Shown one piece after another: positions 55,722 through 64,000 of a stretch of DNA of 64,000 nucleotides. How positions within the stretch are numbered: the stretch's first letter is position 1; each line of letters starts with the position of its first letter. The stretch lies in the NCBI GenBank assembly GCA_903870685.1, contig CAIQDX010000049.1, positions 62,001 through 126,000 of the forward strand, written 5' to 3'. The notes under the pieces are model-generated. The model was not told the DNA's origin, did not search any database, and saw only the letters and a list, made by a program, of their open reading frames with translations. This DNA is from an uncultured Chitinophagaceae bacterium (GTDB lineage: Bacteria > Bacteroidota > Bacteroidia > Chitinophagales > Chitinophagaceae). A program made the translations under genes and the position numbers.

Positions 55722-58700
55722 ATGAAAAATATAGCAAAACGATACTTGCCTGTATTGATGATTTTAAGCGCAAGTATTTTAATCAATCAAAAGTCATTTT
55801 CGCAAAGTCAAATAATTGTAACAGTTAAAGGACTTATACAAGGAGACTCTGCATTAGTTAGGATTCAAAAAAGCAGTGAGACTTATCGATTCAAATATAT
55901 AGCCGGGAATGGGAATGATATTTCATTAACATTCGATTCATTGGCTAATGGCCCTTGGGCTTTAGGCATAGATGCAAAGACTTACATCTTTCCGCTTGCA
56001 ACAACAATAAATTTAAATAACAACACTATAAGTTCAACTATTCAACTTAATAAAACACCAATTGATAGCAACTTCATTTATAATTGGCAAGATGATAGTT
56101 CGTTTGTTGGACATGCTCAACAATCATACATCAATGATAAAGTTGTCATTAATGTTTTAGGAAAAGCCGAAAAAGTTCCCGATGATTTTAATGGAATTAA
56201 ATTATTAAATGCCTATGGTTTCTTATTAAGCGATTCAATAACTAAATGGACTTCGGAAGATGCGTATAGATTATATAAAAACATAGGACTATTCAACTTT
56301 CATAAGTATGGTGAAAATGATTCTGTTTTAGTTAGGGCAAAATTTTTTATTACAGACGATCACTTAGACAGAGATATACAATTCACTAAAATAAAAGGAG
56401 TTGACTTTGTTACTATTTCCAGAGATGCGTTTACTTATGCAGCACCACTTGTTGTTACATTGGATAATGTAAAAGGAAATTTTTTCTCCAAGAGATTATT
56501 TACATCGATTGTATATTATTATACAAATAAAGGAACAGATCAAACTGCGATATCACAAATTGCTAATGCCAGATTTGGCGTTCAGTTCTTAGATCCTTCA
56601 GCGTTACTTCAAACAGTAATGAATGAAACACAAACCAACTATCAATCATTTACCCCTGATGAAAAAATAATAATTCTTTCAATGCTTGAGGAGTATCCAG
56701 ATGCGATGCATCAACAACAACAATTAAAATATTTAGTAAGACGAATTAATGGACAAGTTGATCCCGAATATCCTCAAGCAGCGGCTTTGGCAAGAACAGG
56801 AAGGGGCAATATTGAATTTATGGAAACAGCTTTTGTTGTTGCTAATATTGAACCAACGCAAAGACTAGTACTGCATGAGAAATCCCATTTCTTGTGGGCA
56901 TATACATTTGATGCATCAACCAAAAAAGATTGGGCCGATTTAGGCGGATGGTATTTAGATCCAACAGCTCCTTCAGGATGGTCAACAACCAACACAACAG
57001 AATTTGTTTCTGCTTATGGACATTTGAAAAATCCAGATGAAGACATGGCTGAATCAATTGCTTTTTATATAACCGATCCGGATGCATTAAGAAGCAGATC
57101 AATTAGAAAATTTGAATTCATTCGCGACAGAATAATGCAAGGCACTACTTATATTTCAATCATAAGACCAGACCTAACATTTCAAGTTTATAATTTGTAT
57201 CCCAACTATAATTATCCCGGAAAAATTAAGAGAACTAAATTAGAAGTGATTGGTGCCGACACTGCCGATAAAACAGTAAGATTAGAAATAGAATTAAATA
57301 TTCAAAACCCAAAACTAGATGGAGCAACTTCAGCATATACAAGATTTACAAGTAGCGCAGGAACTATAGCTGATATGTATTTGAGTCCAACAGATAATAC
57401 GGGTTCTGTTTTAGTTGGATTTTTGTCATTATCAAAATTTGCAAAAAGCGGATATTGGAGAATTGATCAAATTGTAACTACTGATGTTGTAGGTAATCAG
57501 CGTTACGAAAGCAATACTAATTTTGGATTGAAGTGTTTTGTAAATAATCCATTAGAAGATTTAACCCCGCCTTTATACATTCAACAAACACTAAAACTTG
57601 ATTCAACGTCAGGAAAATTTTCTTCGTTCGGTGGAAGTTTATGTAACAATTGTCCAGATTCAATTCAGCCAATGAATGCAGTGAAAATTAGTTTTTCAAT
57701 GGCAGAGAAAAATACAATTGCTCCTTACGGAAGAGTGTTAGCAAGAATGATATTTCCAACTTTAGATAGTTCTAATAAAAATAATATTATTCCTTATAGT
57801 TTGGATTGTCAAATTGGTTATGAAGGAATACAAAATGATGTAAGAGATTCGTTAAAGAACGCAACATTTTATTTAGCAGTACCCGATTATTATCCTAGCG
57901 GTTATTATTCTATTTCTTATTTATTGATGCAAGACTTGGCGCTAAATATCCGTCATGTGTTTTTTGATAAAGACACAGCGAATCAAAATTATTTTTTACC
58001 GCCTGCATTAATTGATCAAAGAGCATTAAGAGATAGTGTTCATATCACAACAAAATATCCGGACTATTTACCTCCAATGTTAGATTTGAATAGAATGCAA
58101 ATCAAAGCAACTCCAACAAACCCAACTGCACCAAATGGAGAAACAATATTTGAAATGTGGTTATGGATCAAGGATACCTCCGATTTTAAAAGTCACGCCT
58201 CAGGCTTTAAAGATGGCACCTATATTTTAAGAGATCCACAAGGCATAGAACATTCAGTTAGTATGCAAGGTGATTTAGGAAGTTTGTTTTATGATATAAC
58301 CCCCGACTCTTCTATCTATGGATATAAACGATATTATTTTCATACTCTTTTACCTGTTGGATCAGCTCCGGGTTTATGGGGTGTTTCATCAATAAGGCTT
58401 ACCGATCATGCGCAAAACACAAAATATTATTCATTTGCTGAAATAGTAAGATTTGATGTAGAGCTTTCCAAAATATTACAAGTAAATCCATCAATAGAAA
58501 TATTAGGTAAAAAAGTAAATCTATTAAATCAGGATTCGGCTTCGGTAAAATTTGGTTGCGCTTCTTGTATCAATCAGAACTATCATTTAAACATGTATAG
58601 TTCAATGGGAGGAAATAATGTTGTGTTTGATGGTAAGATGACTGCTGATACAATTACACTTAACAACTTAAATTTAAAAGGAGTAAATGATGGTGTTTTA

Positions 58701-60590
58701 TATGCAACAGTGATGATGCTTGATACAACACAAGCATTAATTGGAATGGGCAAAGCATCTTATACAAAGGATACTCAAATACCAATAAATTATAGGTTGA
58801 CAACAAATAAAAAATTATTAGGTAGCAGCAATCTCGACTCTTTTATTGTGAATATAAAATCTGTTGAAATTAACAGTACAAATAATATTATTCTCAGTCA
58901 GAAAACTATTAATAATGGTTATAGTGGTGGAATGAAAATTGGTGATTCGGTTTTAATTCAAAAATCATCAACAGACACCGTTGCAGTATTTTCAAATTCA
59001 AGTTTAAATAATTTTTCTGATGGACTTATTGATGTAAAAGTGATTTCTGTTGATTCAGTTGGAAACCCCGGAGATGCTGTTATTCAAACAATATACAAGG
59101 ATACTAAATCGCCTGTTTTAAGTTTTCAAAAAGATAGTATGATTGGATTAAAAGCCTACTATACTTTAAGTTCGAATGAGTTTATCGGAAACAAACCAAA
59201 CACAAACGATTTTATTTTAAACAATGGTTCGGTAACAACTATAACCAAACAAACAAATCAATTATTTAAAATTGTTGTTGACAGAATTTGTAACGATACT
59301 TTAAACATTCAAATTAAAGATGGTGTGCTTTTGGATACCGCTGGAAATAGTAATACACTTACTGGTTTAAATTTAATCAATGTTGTTTTTCCTTCTTTGC
59401 CAGCAGTTAATAATATTAATTATTGTCAAGGAGCAAATGCAACTCAATTAAATGCAACAGTTTCGGTTGGAGATTCATTAATATGGTATACACAATCTTC
59501 ATCAGGCACAGGAAGTAATATAGCGCCAACTCCAACAACAACAACAGTTGGGACAATAAGTTATTATGTAAGTCAGAAAAATATTTTAACTGCATGTGAA
59601 GGGCCAAGAAACACAATTGTTGTTACAATAAATGCATTACCATCTGTTCCAACAATCGGCAATAATCGCCCACTAACATTTTGTAATGGCGATAGTACAA
59701 TACTAACATCATCATCAACAAATAATAACCAATGGTTGTTGAACGGAACAAATATTAGTGCGGCAATAGCACAAAATATTACAGTAAAAACATCGGGTGT
59801 TTATACAGTTAAAATAACTAATACTAGTGGATGTACTGCAATATCATTGAAAGATACAATTACAGTAAATGCATTACCATCTGTTCCAACAATCAGTAAT
59901 AGTCGCCCACTAACATTTTGTAATGGTGATAGCACAATTCTGACATCATCAGCAGCAAGCAACAATCAATGGTTATTAAATGGAACAAATATTAGTGCTG
60001 CGACAACTTCAAGTTATACCGTTAAGGCAAGTGGTAATTATTCTGTAACCAATACAAACAGCAACGGTTGTTCTGCAACATCAACAGCAACTATTGTTGC
60101 AGCAAATTCAATTCCTTCAAAGCCAACGATAAATAGAGATGTAAATAATAATTTAGTTAGTTCGTTAACTGACGGAAATCAATGGTATAGCGGGTCATCG
60201 GTAATAAGCGGGGCAACCAATCAATTGTATAAACCGCTAACTGATGGATATTATAAAGTGCAAGTGACATTAAATAATTGCCAAAGTTCTTTTTCTGATG
60301 CATATTATTATTTGGTTACTGCGATTATAAATTTAAGTACTAATGAGAGTGTTAGTATTTATCCTAATCCTGTAGCAAATGATTTTTGGGTTGAATATAA
60401 ATTTTTAAATCTTGCTAATGTAGTTGCAGAACTATATGACTTAAATGGAAAAAAAGTTTTTGAAAAAACCATAACAAGTGGAAACAGAATCTCGGCAACA
60501 AATTTACCAAATGGCAACTATACGATCAGACTGATTGACGCGAAGGCAAATAAATTATTATATACAGGTCACATTATAAAAATGAAATAA
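55722..60590 (+). CDS. Giant T9SS-secreted protein with an HExxH metallopeptidase-like site
   Basis: 1622 residues. A signal peptide (cut near FSQ-SQ) and an N-terminal beta region precede a helical zone that carries HEKSH (385-389) in RLVLHEKSHFLWAYTF. This is followed by a conserved-looking YGHLKNPDEDMAES with E444, a spacing that fits a gluzincin-type zinc peptidase. After this come several Ig-like or beta-sandwich regions. Two near-identical 79-residue repeats (about 1304-1461; LPSVPTI, RPLTFCNGDSTILTSS, WLLNGTNISAA) and a type A T9SS tail (YPNPVANDFWVEYKF to IIKMK) end the protein. Expected to be exported across the outer membrane and anchored or released. Target unknown. The LytTR operator lies upstream. 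Confidence 0.8.
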   Translation: MKNIAKRYLPVLMILSASILINQKSFSQSQIIVTVKGLIQGDSALVRIQKSSETYRFKYIAGNGNDISLTFDSLANGPWALGIDAKTYIFPLATTINLNNNTISSTIQLNKTPIDSNFIYNWQDDSSFVGHAQQSYINDKVVINVLGKAEKVPDDFNGIKLLNAYGFLLSDSITKWTSEDAYRLYKNIGLFNFHKYGENDSVLVRAKFFITDDHLDRDIQFTKIKGVDFVTISRDAFTYAAPLVVTLDNVKGNFFSKRLFTSIVYYYTNKGTDQTAISQIANARFGVQFLDPSALLQTVMNETQTNYQSFTPDEKIIILSMLEEYPDAMHQQQQLKYLVRRINGQVDPEYPQAAALARTGRGNIEFMETAFVVANIEPTQRLVLHEKSHFLWAYTFDASTKKDWADLGGWYLDPTAPSGWSTTNTTEFVSAYGHLKNPDEDMAESIAFYITDPDALRSRSIRKFEFIRDRIMQGTTYISIIRPDLTFQVYNLYPNYNYPGKIKRTKLEVIGADTADKTVRLEIELNIQNPKLDGATSAYTRFTSSAGTIADMYLSPTDNTGSVLVGFLSLSKFAKSGYWRIDQIVTTDVVGNQRYESNTNFGLKCFVNNPLEDLTPPLYIQQTLKLDSTSGKFSSFGGSLCNNCPDSIQPMNAVKISFSMAEKNTIAPYGRVLARMIFPTLDSSNKNNIIPYSLDCQIGYEGIQNDVRDSLKNATFYLAVPDYYPSGYYSISYLLMQDLALNIRHVFFDKDTANQNYFLPPALIDQRALRDSVHITTKYPDYLPPMLDLNRMQIKATPTNPTAPNGETIFEMWLWIKDTSDFKSHASGFKDGTYILRDPQGIEHSVSMQGDLGSLFYDITPDSSIYGYKRYYFHTLLPVGSAPGLWGVSSIRLTDHAQNTKYYSFAEIVRFDVELSKILQVNPSIEILGKKVNLLNQDSASVKFGCASCINQNYHLNMYSSMGGNNVVFDGKMTADTITLNNLNLKGVNDGVLYATVMMLDTTQALIGMGKASYTKDTQIPINYRLTTNKKLLGSSNLDSFIVNIKSVEINSTNNIILSQKTINNGYSGGMKIGDSVLIQKSSTDTVAVFSNSSLNNFSDGLIDVKVISVDSVGNPGDAVIQTIYKDTKSPVLSFQKDSMIGLKAYYTLSSNEFIGNKPNTNDFILNNGSVTTITKQTNQLFKIVVDRICNDTLNIQIKDGVLLDTAGNSNTLTGLNLINVVFPSLPAVNNINYCQGANATQLNATVSVGDSLIWYTQSSSGTGSNIAPTPTTTTVGTISYYVSQKNILTACEGPRNTIVVTINALPSVPTIGNNRPLTFCNGDSTILTSSSTNNNQWLLNGTNISAAIAQNITVKTSGVYTVKITNTSGCTAISLKDTITVNALPSVPTISNSRPLTFCNGDSTILTSSAASNNQWLLNGTNISAATTSSYTVKASGNYSVTNTNSNGCSATSTATIVAANSIPSKPTINRDVNNNLVSSLTDGNQWYSGSSVISGATNQLYKPLTDGYYKVQVTLNNCQSSFSDAYYYLVTAIINLSTNESVSIYPNPVANDFWVEYKFLNLANVVAELYDLNGKKVFEKTITSGNRISATNLPNGNYTIRLIDAKANKLLYTGHIIKMK
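59631..60104 (+). repeat. Tandem 237-bp coding repeat
   Basis: Two copies starting AATGCATTACCATCTGTTCC at 59631 and 59868, in phase with the reading frame (79 residues each). The first ~115 bases of each are nearly the same at DNA level, and the rest diverges. This indicates recent internal duplication or gene conversion of an Ig-like module. Confidence 0.8.
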
Positions 60591-60618
60591 TAGAATAATT
60601 TTTTAAAAAATATTTTAT

Positions 60619-61032
60619 ATGAAAAATTCGCTAAAGTTTCTTTTTAGTTTTTTAATAATGATTGGATTTTCGTGCAATAAAACCGATAACTCTGGGGGCG
60701 GTGTAACAACGCCAACCGAATCTGCTATTGCATTTACAGTAAATCCCGACCCCGGAATCGGGGTGGTGGCAGCATTGTCGGCAACACAGGATTTTAATCT
60801 TACAATAAGTTCAAAACTTCCAACTGCAGGTATAAAAATTGATTTAGTGCTAACAAAAGATTTAGATGGAAGTACCGTGTTTAGTCAATCGCTAACATCA
60901 TTATCCAGTAATATAACAGCAACATTTCAAAATTTGGTTAGCGGTGTGATTTGTACAGGAACAATAACAATTACTTCGGCAACAACGTCATCGAATTATT
61001 CAAGTAAAACATTTAAGATAGCGAAGAAATAG
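60619..61032 (+). CDS. Small lipoprotein
   Basis: 137 residues with a lipoprotein signal (LIMIGFSC-NKT) and a Gly/Thr linker, then one beta-sandwich-like domain (FNLTISSKLPTAGIKIDLVLTK). Not recognised. It starts 28 nt after the T9SS giant, so both are likely on one LytTR-controlled transcript, and it could be its surface partner. Ends before a terminator. Confidence 0.65.
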   Translation: MKNSLKFLFSFLIMIGFSCNKTDNSGGGVTTPTESAIAFTVNPDPGIGVVAALSATQDFNLTISSKLPTAGIKIDLVLTKDLDGSTVFSQSLTSLSSNITATFQNLVSGVICTGTITITSATTSSNYSSKTFKIAKK

Positions 61033-61399
61033 TTTTGGTAAAATTTGATAAGCGATAATAAAGGCCACCATAAAAAGGTATGGCCTTTTTTGTTTTTATG
61101 CCTTATAAAACAACCTTCTTCTGAATCGTTAAGTGATTAATATTAACCAGGCATTCATTAAAAACATTGTTCCTCAATAATCAAGTTCAAAAGTGGAAAT
61201 AGCTTTATTGTTTGATAAACATAATTATTGATTTGAATTTCGTTACACCCATTCTGCAAAATTCAATTTTTTTGCTATTGAGAATTTTCAGAAAATTTTT
61301 TCTAATTCGGAATATTAGCGGCCAAAAAGTAGATACTTTTAAATTTTATTGGCAAATGTTTCGGAATTCTTTTTTAATCTACCTACAACAATAGTTAAC
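61033..61399. other. Intergenic region before the second efflux operon
   Basis: Holds a terminator at its left end; the rest is AT-rich. No gene and no clear promoter match is seen. Confidence 0.4.
61060..61097 (+). terminator. Terminator after the small lipoprotein
   Basis: Stem AAAGGCCA...TGGCCTTT extended by CC/GG, followed by TTTTTTGTTTTT. Confidence 0.8.
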
Positions 61400-62788
61400 A
61401 TGGGTAATAAACGTTTTATTTTATTTGCAATCATTCCTTTATTTGAATTCGGCTTTTTATATGCACAAAAGCCTCTCACAATAAAAGATGCTTTAAAAAT
61501 CGGTATTGAAAACTATGGAACCATAAAAGCAAAAACACAATATGCCGAAGCTTCTAAACTTTCTGTTGAACAAGCGAAGAGAGAGAATTTACCCAATGTA
61601 AATCTTAGTGCACAACAAACTTTTGGAACAGTAAATAGCCAGTATGGACCTTTGTATGGATTTAATGGATTAGGCGTTGCATCTGCAGGTCCTGCATTTG
61701 GTCTGCAAAATAACAATGCAGCATTTGGAGCTTTATATCTCACGAATGTTAATTGGGATTTTTATGCATTTGGTAAAGCAAAAGAAAAAGTAAAAACAGC
61801 ACAAGCTTTTGCAGCAAAAGATGAGAAAGATCTTCAACAAGAAATATTTCAACATAAAATAAAAATTGCCGCTGCATATTTAAATTTGGTTGCAGCAAAG
61901 CAACTAACCAATTCATATGAAAAGAATCTGGCGCGTGCAGATACTTTCAGAAGAATAGTTATGGTTAGAGTTTTAAATGGATTGATACCAGGTGTTGATT
62001 CTTCGCAAGCCAATGCAGAATATTCTTCAGCAAAAATATTATTAACTAAATCTAGAGATCAGGAAGAAGAATTATCTAATCAATTATCGCAATTGATTGG
62101 CATCACAACTCAACAGTTTGTGTTAGACGCTTTTTTCATTTCTCGGATTCCTCAAATTCTGCAAGATTCAAACACCATTCAAAAACATCCTTTATTGCAA
62201 TTTTATCAAAGCAAAATAAATGCAAGTGATGAACAAGCGCGTTATTATAAAACAACATCTTATCCTGCATTTACTTTAGTGGGAGTGTTACAGGGAAGAG
62301 GCTCTGGATTTAACAGTGATTATGCAAGTAATTCAACCGATTTCACATCAAATTATTTAACCGGCGTAACGCCCAATCGTTCAAATTATTTATTAGGTGT
62401 TGGTGTTACATGGAATATTATTCAGCCATATAGAATTTCGCAACAGGTGAAATCGCAAAATTTAATCAGTAAAGGATTGCAGGAAGAATATTCATTAATT
62501 GATCAACAAATAAAAGCGCAATTACAACTTTCAGAAAGCAAAATTAGAAACGCAATACTCTTGCATAACGAAGCTCCGATACAGGTGAAAGCCGCTACTG
62601 ATGCTTATTTGCAGAAGTCGGTGCTTTATCAAAATGGATTAACTAATCTCGTTGATGTCACTCAAACTTTATATATATTAATCAGGGCTGAAACAGATAG
62701 GGATATTGCAAATAATAATGTATGGCAGGCATTGTTATTGAAAGCTGCTTCAACCGGAGATTTCAGTTTGTTTGAAAATCAATTTTAA
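61400..62788 (+). CDS. TolC-family outer-membrane protein, second efflux system
   Basis: 462 residues with a signal peptide (MGNKRFILFAIIPLFEFGFLYAQ). TolC pattern of paired helical repeats (ALKIGIENYGTIKAKTQYAEASKLSVEQAKR; ITTQQFVLDAFF), ending in a short tail. A longer frame begins at 61349, but the ATG at 61400 starts the signal peptide. An RND permease gene follows at 36 nt, with no adaptor between; the adaptor may lie beyond the window. Confidence 0.88.
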   Translation: MGNKRFILFAIIPLFEFGFLYAQKPLTIKDALKIGIENYGTIKAKTQYAEASKLSVEQAKRENLPNVNLSAQQTFGTVNSQYGPLYGFNGLGVASAGPAFGLQNNNAAFGALYLTNVNWDFYAFGKAKEKVKTAQAFAAKDEKDLQQEIFQHKIKIAAAYLNLVAAKQLTNSYEKNLARADTFRRIVMVRVLNGLIPGVDSSQANAEYSSAKILLTKSRDQEEELSNQLSQLIGITTQQFVLDAFFISRIPQILQDSNTIQKHPLLQFYQSKINASDEQARYYKTTSYPAFTLVGVLQGRGSGFNSDYASNSTDFTSNYLTGVTPNRSNYLLGVGVTWNIIQPYRISQQVKSQNLISKGLQEEYSLIDQQIKAQLQLSESKIRNAILLHNEAPIQVKAATDAYLQKSVLYQNGLTNLVDVTQTLYILIRAETDRDIANNNVWQALLLKAASTGDFSLFENQF

Positions 62789-62824
62789 AAGATCAGGGTT
62801 TCATCGAAATAATTATACATCATT

Positions 62825-64000
62825 ATGAATTTAATTCGCTTTGCATTAAGAAAGCCCATTTCAATTTTGGTACTGGCGGCAGGATTATTATTTTTTGGTA
62901 TAAAGGCTGTTACCACAACAAAGATCGACATCTTTCCAAAATTGGATATGCCTGTTATTTATATCTCGCATCCATTTGGCGGTTATACTCCTGCACAAAT
63001 GGAATCTTACTTTGCAAAACAATACATCAATATTTTTCTTTTTGTTAATGGAATAAAAAGTATTGAAACAAAAAATATTCAGGGATTAACGTTAATGAAA
63101 ATTAATTTCTATCCCGGAACAAACATGGCGCAGGCTGCTGCAGAAGTAAGTGCTTTTGGAAATCGTGCACAATCAGGTTTTCCGCCGGGTTCTAATCCTC
63201 CATTCATTATTCGTTTCGATGCATCAACACTACCGGTTGGTCAATTAGTTTTAAGTAGTGATAAAAGAACAAATAATGAATTGCTTGATATGGCAAATAT
63301 TTATGTTCGTTCATCTTTTACTACTATTCCCGGATTAGTTTCTTCTCCGCCATTTGGTGGAAATATCAGAACAGTTGTAATTAAAGCGGATCCTGAATTA
63401 TTGCGTTTGCATAATATGACACCTGATCAGTTGGTGGAAGCCATGCGTGTAAATAATCAACCCACTCCTTCGGGTAATGTTCGCATTGGCGATAAGAATT
63501 ATATCACTCCTGCAAATACAACTATTCGTAACATAAAAGATTTCGAAAACATTCCTTTATTTAAAGGTGGTGTACAGAATTTATATTTGAAAGATGTAGC
63601 AACTGTTGAAGATGGTGCAGATATTACTTCAGGATATGCATTGGTAAATGGTCGTCGTTCTGTTTATTTAAGTATTGCAAAAAGTGCCGATGCTTCTACT
63701 TGGGAAGTTGTACAGAATTTAAAGAAAGCAATTCCAAAAATGCAATTGCAATTGCCCGAAGATGTAAAGTTGAGTTATGAATTCGATCAATCAACTTATG
63801 TTATCAATTCAGTAAAAAGTTTATTAAGCGAAGGTATAATTGGCGCTATTCTAACAGGATTAATGGTAATACTTTTTTTAGGTGATTTGAGAGGCGCTAT
63901 AATTGTGATTCTAACAATTCCTACTTCCATTATTTCTGCTGTTTTATTTTTAAATCTGTTTGGACAAACTATTAATATCATGACGTTAAGCGGTCTTGCA
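62825..64000 (+). CDS. RND efflux permease, 3' truncated by window edge
   Basis: The first 392 residues are visible; no stop is reached. It starts MNLIRFALRKPISILVLAAG with helix 1, then the porter-domain start KIDIFPKLDMPVIYISHPFGGYTP, and helices 2-4 (GALTGLM-like IGAILTGLMVILFLGDLRGA) up to FGQTINIMTLSGLA, where the proton-relay Asp would follow. Partner of the preceding TolC. The loop sequences differ from the permease at 43791, so it is a separate pump rather than a duplicate. Confidence 0.9.
   Translation, partial: MNLIRFALRKPISILVLAAGLLFFGIKAVTTTKIDIFPKLDMPVIYISHPFGGYTPAQMESYFAKQYINIFLFVNGIKSIETKNIQGLTLMKINFYPGTNMAQAAAEVSAFGNRAQSGFPPGSNPPFIIRFDASTLPVGQLVLSSDKRTNNELLDMANIYVRSSFTTIPGLVSSPPFGGNIRTVVIKADPELLRLHNMTPDQLVEAMRVNNQPTPSGNVRIGDKNYITPANTTIRNIKDFENIPLFKGGVQNLYLKDVATVEDGADITSGYALVNGRRSVYLSIAKSADASTWEVVQNLKKAIPKMQLQLPEDVKLSYEFDQSTYVINSVKSLLSEGIIGAILTGLMVILFLGDLRGAIIVILTIPTSIISAVLFLNLFGQTINIMTLSGLA

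Noticed and set aside
59631-60104. CRISPR-like repeats
   Set aside because: Only two long in-frame copies without spacers; a protein-domain duplication.
1-64000. Mobile elements, prophage or transfer signs
   Set aside because: No transposase, integrase or tRNA-flanked island was seen, and base composition looks even by eye.

Overview
The window is chromosomal DNA of a Bacteroidota bacterium, most likely of the Chitinophagaceae type. The evidence is low GC, type IX secretion (T9SS) C-terminal sorting domains, many promoters of the Bacteroidota form TTTG-N19-TAnnTTTG, weak Shine-Dalgarno sites, and families typical of the phylum (DUF2480, SHEMQTP histidine kinases, propeller/Y_Y_Y sensor kinases). 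I saw no tRNA, rRNA, insertion sequence, prophage or CRISPR array.

Layout. 1-3.3 kb: two secreted amidohydrolases, the second without its metal ligands. 3.3-5.7 kb (minus): an NfnAB-type flavin/iron-sulfur oxidoreductase pair. 5.8-19 kb: housekeeping genes (polA, SurA/PpiD-like foldase, nadA, lpxD), a GH20 hexosaminidase, a ChrA transporter, a DUF3089 lipoprotein and an orphan T9SS tail. 19.4-27.7 kb: recQ, an arabinose-5-phosphate isomerase, a mannose-1-phosphate guanylyltransferase, a Pif1-like helicase, a short SSB and a zinc-ribbon protein. 27.7-30.7 kb (minus): a tight three-gene operon of a SET protein, an ATP-grasp ligase and an ATP-grasp-SET fusion. This is the most unusual metabolic or modification locus here.

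31.4-34.2 kb: a FIST sensor protein with a hybrid histidine kinase. 34.2-38.7 kb (minus): a magnesium P-type ATPase followed by an outer-membrane porin, behind a leader of about 350 nt that contains a 37-codon open frame ending in a Pro-Pro segment. 38.7-39.6 kb: an ECF sigma factor with a small putative anti-sigma factor. 39.6-46.8 kb: a two-component system in operon with a TolC/adaptor/RND efflux pump. 46.9-48.8 kb: two tandem-duplicated PepSY-like proteins and a YncE-like propeller. 48.9-49.7 kb: a secreted bicupin.

50-61 kb: a LytS/LytTR-type system. It holds a propeller sensor kinase and a LytTR regulator, a globin that lacks the proximal histidine, two small membrane or secreted proteins, and a 1622-residue T9SS protein with an HExxH protease-like site. 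Two almost superimposable LytTR-type direct-repeat operators, each the same distance from a weak -7 box, lie upstream of the small-protein genes and of the T9SS giant. This suggests that the regulator encoded between them controls both. 61.4-64 kb: a second TolC plus an RND permease cut by the window end.

Best candidates for something undescribed: the SET/ATP-grasp operon, the LytTR regulon with its heme-questionable globin and T9SS protease, and the mgtA leader ORF.
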